This document shows positions 8,979-15,033 of a stretch of DNA of 24,610 bases, piece after piece (within the stretch, counting starts at the first letter, position 1; each line of letters begins with the position of its first letter). The DNA is from a virus. The stretch lies in IMG/VR virus record IMGVR_UViG_3300025101_000178, positions 1 to 24,610 of that record. The stretch is one strand, 5' to 3'. A program made the translations under genes and the position numbers. The notes beneath the pieces were generated by a model. The model had not been told where the DNA came from and did no database searches. It saw only the letters and a program-made list of their open reading frames with translations.

Positions 8979-9191
8979 ATGGAAGACTTAGAAATTACAC
9001 AAAATCAAGAGTGGATTATAGCAAAACACTCAAGAATGGTAGGAAAAGTATTAGATTTAGTAGAAGCTGCTATGCCTGAAGGCAAACAGTGCGAAAAACT
9101 AAAAAAATTGCTACAAGTTCCCCTATATGATTTTAGAAATGACATGTTACGTCTAGAAAACGGCGAAGCTGATACTAATATCGTAGAATAA
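8979..9191 (+). CDS. Small helical protein, relative of the 11728 gene
   Basis: A 70-residue protein of unknown function. The core RMVGKVLDLVEAAMPEG, then LKKLLQVPLYDFRNDM, aligns without gaps to RMVGEVMTLIEGSLTDA and LKKSIKQAMWRTNRNI in the 73-residue protein at 11728. The two look like diverged paralogues placed on either side of scaffold and capsid. I recall similar short proteins with a conserved Cys-x2-LKK helix in marine phages, but I cannot name a family. SD AGGA at 8971-8974. Predicted to be two helices, with no signal or membrane segment. Confidence 0.82.
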   Translation: MEDLEITQNQEWIIAKHSRMVGKVLDLVEAAMPEGKQCEKLKKLLQVPLYDFRNDMLRLENGEADTNIVE

Positions 9192-9210
9192 CCCTTATAT
9201 TTTTTTATAT

Positions 9211-9231
9211 TTATACTTAAATTAGTATAAT
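9211..9231 (+). promoter_or_regulatory. -10 box embedded in an inverted repeat, scaffold/capsid leader
   Basis: TTATACT (9211-9217) and AGTATAA (9224-9230) are exact reverse complements separated by six bases, and the right arm plus one base gives TATAAT (9226-9231). The site could be an operator over the promoter, or a symmetric promoter. No convincing -35 is visible. A second TATAAT lies at 9258-9263, with GTGACT (9236-9241) as a possible -35. Confidence 0.4.
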
Positions 9232-9358
9232 AAAAGTGACTATTAAATATAGTATTTTATAATATATTGTGAACAAGGTCGGCGGTGGCTAAGACCAACC
9301 TTCTTCAGGTCGAACAAGTTTTTTAAATAAACAAAACCTTAAAAATAAGGAGGCTATA
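9232..9358 (+). promoter_or_regulatory. Possible structured 5' leader of scaffold and capsid genes
   Basis: This is a 127-base untranslated stretch whose centre (9271-9316) is clearly more GC-rich than its surroundings. GACC at 9293-9296 can pair with GGTC at 9277-9280 or with GGTC at 9308-9311, and AAGGT (9275-9279) can pair with ACCTT (9298-9302), so the folds are mutually exclusive. A T run (9319-9324) follows. CCTTA/TAAGG with an AAAA loop overlaps the SD AAGGAGG (9347-9353), which could mask it. The stems are short, so this is a candidate rather than a proven RNA element. Confidence 0.35.
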
Positions 9359-10195
9359 ATGGCTGATGAAATTCTAAACAGAATTGAAAAGCACATGGAA
9401 GGTACGTCATTAGGTTTGGCGGCTCTTGCAGAAGTGCTACAAAAAATGGATGGAAGAATGGACGCAGACGATGCTTATGCTATAGAAAAAGCAGAGCAAG
9501 AACAAGCAGCTATTCAACACGCTAACTTAGTAAAAAATATTGCTAAGTCAGTATTGATAGAACTATCCGACCAAGGTATGGACGTTGACGGTACAGACAT
9601 CGAAAACGTAGGAAAGCCAGACCCGACTAAAGGAGCAACTGCTACACCTAATTATGTAGGAGATGCGGATGATTCATCTGAAACTATTACTCCAAGAAGC
9701 AGTATTGAAGACCAACAGGCTTCAATCATGGCTGAGGACAATGGTGAAGAAGAAGATGAAAAAGAAAAAGCATACATGAAGAAAGCTCATGAAGAAGACG
9801 AAGATGAAAAAGAAAAAGCAATGCACCCTATGAAAGAAAAGGCAATGCATGATGACGAAGATGAAGACGAAGATGAAGAAAAAGCTATGTTGAAAAAATC
9901 AATAGCTCAACTTCAGAAACAAATTGAAAGCCTAGACATCTCTAAGGCTGTCAAAGAAGAATCCGAGAATAGACTACGAAAAATGGGATTCAAGGAAGAG
10001 AATGGATTACAGAGACCACAATTGAGCACTAACGTGTTTGGAGCAGACGAAACTCCAATCAAGAAAGCTCAGACTGTGGGCGATGTAGTCGACCAACTAA
10101 CAAACTTGTCTTACAAAGAACTGCGAAAAATGCAAGAATTAAAGAGACAGGGTATAGTAGAGGGTCTGCCAGACGAAATCGCAGGCTTAAGCTAG
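9359..10195 (+). CDS. Probable scaffold protein
   Basis: A 278-residue protein immediately upstream of the major capsid gene, the standard scaffold position. It is helical and highly charged. Residues about 130-182 alternate acidic runs and EKA(M/Y) units (EDEKEKAYMKKAHEEDEDEK and on), followed by a coiled-coil-like helix (LKKSIAQLQKQIESLDISKA) and a C-terminal helical segment (VGDVVDQLTNLSYKELRKMQ) that could bind capsid subunits. There is no enzymatic motif. A perfect AAGGAGG lies five bases from the ATG, and its leader has its own promoter-like boxes, consistent with high expression. Scaffold is inferred from position, charge and coiled coil; an internal head protein is the main alternative. 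Confidence 0.68.
   Translation: MADEILNRIEKHMEGTSLGLAALAEVLQKMDGRMDADDAYAIEKAEQEQAAIQHANLVKNIAKSVLIELSDQGMDVDGTDIENVGKPDPTKGATATPNYVGDADDSSETITPRSSIEDQQASIMAEDNGEEEDEKEKAYMKKAHEEDEDEKEKAMHPMKEKAMHDDEDEDEDEEKAMLKKSIAQLQKQIESLDISKAVKEESENRLRKMGFKEENGLQRPQLSTNVFGADETPIKKAQTVGDVVDQLTNLSYKELRKMQELKRQGIVEGLPDEIAGLS
9746..9905 (+). repeat. Imperfect acidic/EKAM coding repeat
   Basis: Three to four imperfect units of an acidic run followed by EKA(M/Y) within the probable scaffold gene. The DNA is purine-rich (GAAGA/GATGA runs), and unit number could vary between relatives by slippage. Confidence 0.6.
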
Positions 10196-10235
10196 ACTTT
10201 TAATAATAAACTAAAAAAACGAGGAGATAATAATT

Positions 10236-11612
10236 ATGCCTTCACTAAGTGAATACATATCTCAATCGAATAGAGGACTAAACCAGTCTGTATTCGGTCC
10301 TGAGTACTTATCAAAAGCGTTTAATGCAGCGAACACAGGAACTGCTGATGCAATCTATACGACTACATCTGCGGATAATGTGTTCACGTCTACTTTCGGA
10401 AGAAAAGTATGGCAGTCATTGAACAACCAAACTCGTTTCTTCAACGCAATCCCAAGAACAGTTTTCGGTAACACCGTTGGTTGGAGGGTAAGAACGGATA
10501 GAGGTAGCCAAAGGTCTCGACCAATAACAGAGACTGGTAGCTTACCAGACATTGACGTTTCAAACCTAGAAACAATCTCTAGCTTGCCTAAGATTATTTC
10601 TACTTCATTCGGTGCTTCTGTGAAAGCAATGTACACTGCCCAATTAGAAGGTGGTGTGGGTGACGTATTAGCGTTGGAAAACGAAAACGCACAACTTGAC
10701 CACATCAAGGAAATGAACCAAGAGCTATTGCTACCAAACACAGTGGCAAACATAGGTGCTGGTTCAGGAACTTCAGATGCTAACGTAACAAATGGTTCCG
10801 ACTTAAGAATCGGAGACACAGTAATGTTAGTAGATGCAGGTTCATCAACAGCAAATACACCAGCAATTTCTGCAATTTCTGGTACCGATGTAACATTCGG
10901 TAGTGCACTATCAGGTACACCTGCAGCAGGTACTTCAACTGTAGCAGACAACCTATCAGTGCAAACTAGAGCAGGATTAACATCAATTGATGATATCGTT
11001 GCAATTAACAACGATGCAACAGTTGGTAACGGTGGTGTACAGAGGTTCGCTGGAGCTTACGACTTAACTACAGCAAACAGAACTTCAGGCACATTCGGTG
11101 CTGCTGCTACTGTAAAAGGTAACAGTGGTGTTGGAAGAGACCTATCTCTAAACCTACTTGATGACTGTATTCAGTCTATCAGGACAAATGGTGGAGAACC
11201 TAAGTTAATTCTTATGGGTCACGACCAATACTTCAAACTAGAGAGATTACTTAACTCTCAACAGAGATACATGGGACAGGAAGAGTACCAAGTAGGAGTA
11301 GGTTCTGAAAAGACCTTTCCGGGTACAAGAACTGGACTAGTTCTCGCAACTTACCAAGGTATTCCAATTCTACCAGATGCAGACACTACTAAATCAGAGG
11401 CTGCTTCAGGTGGTTCAAAACTAGGTTCAAACATCTACGTTTTGGATACAGACTACCTAGAAATCGCTGTGGCTCAACCTACTCAGTATATTGAGAACAG
11501 AGATTACTTCGCAGCTGACGCACTTGTAGTCAGAGGTTTGCTATACACAATGGCAGAGTTCAGAAGCTACAGGTTTGACGTACAAGGTGCGATTTTAGAC
11601 TTAAACTCATAG
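10236..11612 (+). CDS. Major capsid protein, HK97-type
   Basis: The shell-forming protein, 458 residues, directly after the probable scaffold. GAGGAG (10221-10226) lies nine bases from the ATG. Features fitting the HK97 fold: an N-terminal arm (NRGLNQSVFGPEYLSKAF), then NVFTSTFGRKVWQSLNNQTR, VGWRVRTDRG and ITETGSLPDIDV as the E-loop-like part, and a P/A-domain region LSLNLLDDCIQSI, KLILMGHDQYFKLERLL, then YQGIPILPDAD, LDTDYLEIAV and a C-terminal RGLLYTMAEFRSYRFDVQGA. Residues about 172-245 form a Gly/Ser/Thr-rich beta insertion (GDTVMLVDAG, ISGTDVTFGS), probably a surface domain. Codons look richer in C-ending forms than in neighbours, as expected for the most abundant protein. A strong hairpin follows the gene. 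Confidence 0.87.
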   Translation: MPSLSEYISQSNRGLNQSVFGPEYLSKAFNAANTGTADAIYTTTSADNVFTSTFGRKVWQSLNNQTRFFNAIPRTVFGNTVGWRVRTDRGSQRSRPITETGSLPDIDVSNLETISSLPKIISTSFGASVKAMYTAQLEGGVGDVLALENENAQLDHIKEMNQELLLPNTVANIGAGSGTSDANVTNGSDLRIGDTVMLVDAGSSTANTPAISAISGTDVTFGSALSGTPAAGTSTVADNLSVQTRAGLTSIDDIVAINNDATVGNGGVQRFAGAYDLTTANRTSGTFGAAATVKGNSGVGRDLSLNLLDDCIQSIRTNGGEPKLILMGHDQYFKLERLLNSQQRYMGQEEYQVGVGSEKTFPGTRTGLVLATYQGIPILPDADTTKSEAASGGSKLGSNIYVLDTDYLEIAVAQPTQYIENRDYFAADALVVRGLLYTMAEFRSYRFDVQGAILDLNS

Positions 11613-11646
11613 TCGGTTAAAGTCATACTAAACTAAGACTATATGT

Positions 11647-11690
11647 AAAAGTAGAGGGTGATTAAGATTAAATTAGTCACCCTCACTTTT
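11647..11690 (+). terminator. Strong intrinsic terminator-like hairpin after the capsid gene
   Basis: GAGGGTGATTAA (11654-11665) pairs with TTAGTCACCCTC (11673-11684) around a 7-base loop, with one T-G wobble. Beyond a single bulged A, AAAAGT (11647-11652) pairs with ACTTTT (11685-11690). This gives about 18 base pairs ending in a short T run. Confidence 0.75.
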
Positions 11691-11727
11691 GAATGAATGT
11701 AAATGAAATGTAATGTAAGGATGAATA

Positions 11728-11949
11728 ATGCAGATTGTATATGCTAACGGAGTATTACAAAGTCTAGATGTACAAACGAAGAGGATGGTTGGGGAAGTGA
11801 TGACCTTAATAGAAGGTTCATTAACAGATGCTCCAACAACCACTGCGTTAAAGAAATCGATTAAGCAAGCCATGTGGCGAACTAATCGCAATATTCAAGA
11901 TGACGTGACAAGTATGGCATTTAATACGGAGGAAATAAAAGATGGCTAA
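11728..11949 (+). CDS. Small helical protein, relative of the 8979 gene
   Basis: A 73-residue protein of unknown function. AAGGA (11717-11721) is six bases from the ATG. Its middle (RMVGEVMTLIEGSLTDA, then LKKSIKQAMWRTNRNI) matches the 70-residue protein at 8979, suggesting duplication and divergence. It lies just after the capsid terminator and overlaps the following virion-protein gene by eight bases, so the two are translationally linked. This suggests a capsid-related role, but nothing shows what it does. Confidence 0.78.
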   Translation: MQIVYANGVLQSLDVQTKRMVGEVMTLIEGSLTDAPTTTALKKSIKQAMWRTNRNIQDDVTSMAFNTEEIKDG

Positions 11950-12586
11950 ACATACTTTTAAACTATCAGACGTAACACCAGACGCTAGAATTATAGCAAG
12001 GTCTGCATTAGGTTACGATTTTAACTATTACGCTGACGCTGAAACATTATTGTTCGGTAGTACAGACGAAACTGCATTTAGAATGCAAAACATTACACCG
12101 GGTACAGGTATCTCAACAGGTACTGGTACAGTGTACAAAGCTAACGTGACAGTAGCTGGTGACTTAATTAAGACTGAAATTCTTATTGACCTCACTGGTT
12201 TAAACTCATCTGCAGCAGGAGACATTATCGGTAAAAACAGTACAGCTAACTGTCACATAGGACAGATTACATCTGCTTTATGTGGTACAGTATTTGCGGG
12301 TACTTTCCAATCGCTAGAAACACCAGCAGGCGGAGAACCAGACATTGACTTGTTCTCAGCTACTGTTGGAACTGGCACAGAAGATGCAGCTGTTTCTGGC
12401 TTATCAGAAACTAAGTTGCTTGACTTAGGTGCTGACTTAGCAGCAGGAAACTTAGGTACACCATTTGCTTTATCAGCATTCCCAGCAGCTGACGAGTTCT
12501 TATACTTAGTTGGTTCTGGTGGTGGAACAGATGACACTTACACAGCAGGAAAGATACTAATAACACTTTACGGACAACCTGCATAA
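11942..12586 (+). CDS. Probable capsid decoration or minor virion protein
   Basis: A 214-residue beta-rich, Gly/Thr/Ala-rich protein with no enzyme motif. It starts AKHTFKLSDVTPDARIIARS and ends DDTYTAGKILITLYGQPA; the closing TAGKILITLYG pattern is one I associate with marine-phage virion proteins. The composition resembles the capsid protein's beta insertion. Its place right after capsid suits a head decoration or fibre protein. The SD GGAGGA is embedded in the end of the preceding gene. Confidence 0.65.
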   Translation: MAKHTFKLSDVTPDARIIARSALGYDFNYYADAETLLFGSTDETAFRMQNITPGTGISTGTGTVYKANVTVAGDLIKTEILIDLTGLNSSAAGDIIGKNSTANCHIGQITSALCGTVFAGTFQSLETPAGGEPDIDLFSATVGTGTEDAAVSGLSETKLLDLGADLAAGNLGTPFALSAFPAADEFLYLVGSGGGTDDTYTAGKILITLYGQPA

Positions 12587-12600
12587 AAATAGGTTATAAT
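12571..12600 (+). promoter_or_regulatory. Possible promoter before the 12659 gene
   Basis: CGGACA (12571-12576, four of six matches to TTGACA), an 18-base spacer and a perfect TATAAT (12595-12600). Transcription would start near 12607, inside the hairpin at 12604-12629, so promoter and hairpin may not both act on the same transcript. Confidence 0.35.
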
Positions 12601-12603
12601 TGA

Positions 12604-12629
12604 GTAGCCACTCTTTATTGGGTGGCTAC
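12604..12629 (+). other. 10-bp hairpin between virion genes
   Basis: GTAGCCACTC (12604-12613) pairs with GGGTGGCTAC (12620-12629) around TTTATT, with one T-G wobble. No T run follows, so it is a poor intrinsic terminator. It could protect the 3' end of the upstream mRNA or be a processing site. Confidence 0.5.
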
Positions 12630-12658
12630 CAATATAAATGAAATAGGAGAATAAATAC

Positions 12659-13681
12659 ATGTCAATAACAAACGATTATCAAGATTCAGCATCTTTTGAA
12701 ACATGGCAATCAGACCCCAGTACAAGAACCGCTGTACAGCCATGGGATAGATATGTACCTTTTAGCGGTTCAGTCGGAACAGCAGCCGCAGATATAATAA
12801 ATGTACACTCAAGTGCATACTACGATATAGACCAAGGAGCTACTACAGCAAATTTAGAATTACCTACTAGTGGTAGTCCCGGTATAAATAGAATTTTAAA
12901 CCCTTCAATAGAGAATGCAAGTATATCAGAATTTACAGCAGTTGGGTCTGCTTTATCAAGAACAACTGGAGCCCCTTTCTTAGGGTCAGCAGAACTAACA
13001 TGTAACCCAGCAAACTCAGCAGCTAAAGAAGGATTCACTGTTACTACAGATACTTTAGCTGGAGGTACTTCAAGAAGTGCGGATGCATATTTATGTGCAC
13101 AAGGAATGGTAAGAGGAGCATCAGCATCAGGAGATGCAGTAATACAGATTTTAGATTCTAGTGATAATGTATTAGCTACTGGTGATGCAGTAAGTTTAAC
13201 TACATCTTACCAAAGAGTATCAGTACACTACAAACTTCCAACTGGCGGAGCGACATACAAAGTCAAGTTCTGTTCAAGCACACAACACAATATTAATATG
13301 TTGTGGGATGCATTGATGTACGATAAAAGAATGAACACTAAAGTTATTGATTATATAGATGGTAACCTTGCTGGTGGTAATACATACCAATGGGAAGGCA
13401 CTACAGACCTATCAAGGTCAAGACATCTATCTCCAATCGGTGCAATTAGAGGGATAGTAATTAGAAACACTCACGCATCACAAGAATTATATGTAGCATT
13501 TGATACTACTGCAGAAGCAAGTACAGCTGCTATAAAATTAACTGGTAATGACACTACAGAACATAACTTCTTTGAGAGTCAACATCCGTTAGATTTCAGA
13601 AGAAATATTTCTGTAATAGCTAGCGGAGCTAGTACAACTTACGAAGGCGTAATCTGGGGAGTTGCAGCCCCTGTAGGATAG
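12659..13681 (+). CDS. Virion structural protein with carbohydrate-binding-like domain
   Basis: A 340-residue protein. Residues about 78-225 read like a jelly-roll carbohydrate-binding module: RILNPSIENASISEFTA opens it (the usual NP-x-hydrophobic-E pattern), beta strands follow (VRGASASGDAVIQILDSSDN), and it closes with MLWDALMYDKR. Next comes YIDGNLAGGNTYQWEGTTDL, close to the YxDG...W.GT...S motif common in phage tail and fibre proteins. The C-terminal third (IGAIRGIVIRNTHASQELYV) is beta-rich. It may decorate the capsid or bind host surface glycans. AGGAG (12645-12649) is nine bases from the ATG. The family role is inferred from motif reading only. Confidence 0.68.
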   Translation: MSITNDYQDSASFETWQSDPSTRTAVQPWDRYVPFSGSVGTAAADIINVHSSAYYDIDQGATTANLELPTSGSPGINRILNPSIENASISEFTAVGSALSRTTGAPFLGSAELTCNPANSAAKEGFTVTTDTLAGGTSRSADAYLCAQGMVRGASASGDAVIQILDSSDNVLATGDAVSLTTSYQRVSVHYKLPTGGATYKVKFCSSTQHNINMLWDALMYDKRMNTKVIDYIDGNLAGGNTYQWEGTTDLSRSRHLSPIGAIRGIVIRNTHASQELYVAFDTTAEASTAAIKLTGNDTTEHNFFESQHPLDFRRNISVIASGASTTYEGVIWGVAAPVG

Positions 13682-13689
13682 GAGACACA

Positions 13690-15027
13690 ATGGTTACTAT
13701 GGCTAGTAATACACAATATAAAAGCTGGCTTTCGTCTGAGGACGAGACTATTGTATCTTTGGAAAAAGCACAGTCTGGTAGAACAACACTTGAAGATATC
13801 GCTGATGCTTTAGACGAGTATAAGAGGTTGTACATCGCTGGGCTAGCATCTCCCGCAGAGATGATTACATTAAATAGAGCCTACCCAGAAAATATAGAGT
13901 ACGCAGAAGTGTGTGAAGGTCTAAAAGATGAAGAGGGTGAAATGCCTTTGATGGTTGTTGGAGGTCCCGCATCAGTAGAAGTTGTTGATAGAGAAGGACA
14001 TCTTATCACAACAGACGCTCTTAAAAAAGCATTTAAAAGATACATGAAGAACTTTAGAGGTAGAAACGTAATGGTTATGCACTCTGATGTTCAAGTAGGA
14101 CACGCACTCCCAGCGTATATAAGTAAAGCTGGTAATATATTTAAGAGTGGTGTAGATGACAAAGGTTTATTTTTTATAGCAGAACTAAGAGATGATACTA
14201 AAATATCTAACAGAGTAAGAGAGCAAATCGAAAAAGGTGGCATGAAATCTTATTCTATCGCAGGAAGTGCTACTAAAAGTAAAGAAATTAATAAATCCGA
14301 TGGTAGTCACATATTACAAGTAGATGATATGGAACTAGCAGAGGTAACAATATGTGAAAAGGGAGTAAATCAGAACGCTCATTTTGAATTACTTAAAGGT
14401 GATAAAGCGGAAGGGTCATGTGTAGATGGAAGTTGTTTAACAAAGTCTCACGACCCATCTCCCGAACCAGAAATAATTGCTATCTCTAAATCAGAAATAC
14501 CTTCATTTAAACACATGTTTGCAAGTTGGATTGCTAAAGAGAGCGACTCTGATAAATCTAGAGCAGTAGCAATAGCGACTGCACAAGCTAAAAAAGAAGG
14601 TTACAAAAAATTTACTGATGGTAGTCCGGGTGATGACCGAAGAGATAAAATAGCAGAAGCTATTAAAGATAGTGCTAAGTCTGCTAAAGAAAAAGCAATA
14701 ACTAAAACATTCCTTGTAAAACAACCTCAAGATTACGGTCCAGCTACTCCCGGCATGGGAAGCCAAACTGGTAGTACTACAAGAAGGATGAATTTTGGTA
14801 AAGATAATCCCACAGAACTTTACTATAGAGCTAATGCTCCTGAAGGACAGAAGTATCAAGAATATAGTGGGGGAACATTTAATGTAGCAGGTCAACCTCC
14901 TGAAGGTATGAGTCCTGATGAAGTTGAATCAAGGATGACATATGATGGTACTAGTTTTTCATATAAACCTACAGAGAAATCAATAAGTAAACAATTATTT
15001 TTAGATAAATTAAAGGAGATAGTATAA
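13690..15027 (+). CDS. Prohead maturation protease (S78-like) with long C-terminal extension
   Basis: The serine protease that trims scaffold and capsid proteins during head maturation. Residues about 90-235 match the HK97 prohead protease/assemblin-like fold: GPASVEVVDREGHLITTDAL, VMVMHSDVQVG with likely catalytic His131, GLFFIAELRDDT, GGMKSYSIAG with likely nucleophile Ser189, and ELAEVTICEKGVNQNA, equivalent to the family's L.EVSlV..PaN..A. The remaining 210 residues are an added tail with a helical patch (SRAVAIATAQAKKEG) and low-complexity Gly/Ser/Pro stretches, ending in an amphipathic helix (QLFLDKLKEIV). It lies three genes after capsid rather than before scaffold. AGGAG overlaps the previous stop. 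The stop (TAA) is in the same frame as the next gene. Confidence 0.84.
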   Translation: MVTMASNTQYKSWLSSEDETIVSLEKAQSGRTTLEDIADALDEYKRLYIAGLASPAEMITLNRAYPENIEYAEVCEGLKDEEGEMPLMVVGGPASVEVVDREGHLITTDALKKAFKRYMKNFRGRNVMVMHSDVQVGHALPAYISKAGNIFKSGVDDKGLFFIAELRDDTKISNRVREQIEKGGMKSYSIAGSATKSKEINKSDGSHILQVDDMELAEVTICEKGVNQNAHFELLKGDKAEGSCVDGSCLTKSHDPSPEPEIIAISKSEIPSFKHMFASWIAKESDSDKSRAVAIATAQAKKEGYKKFTDGSPGDDRRDKIAEAIKDSAKSAKEKAITKTFLVKQPQDYGPATPGMGSQTGSTTRRMNFGKDNPTELYYRANAPEGQKYQEYSGGTFNVAGQPPEGMSPDEVESRMTYDGTSFSYKPTEKSISKQLFLDKLKEIV

Positions 15028-15028
15028 T
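15023..15028 (+). promoter_or_regulatory. -10 box giving a possible leaderless start at 15034
   Basis: TATAAT at 15023-15028 (within ATAGTATAATATA) ends five bases before the ATG at 15034, the same geometry as at 8548. It contains the protease stop codon. The nearest SD (AAGGAG, 15013-15018) is 15 bases from the ATG, too far for normal use. No -35 is clear. Confidence 0.35.
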
Positions 15029-15033
15029 ATAAT

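Noticed and set aside
9192-9240. Intrinsic terminator after the 8979 gene
   Set aside because: There is a T run but only an all-AT inverted repeat; no GC-containing stem.
10355-11011. 218-residue open frame antisense to the capsid gene
   Set aside because: It lies wholly within the confident capsid gene, has no SD, and its Ser/Val/Pro-rich composition is what the complement of Gly/Thr/Ala codons gives.
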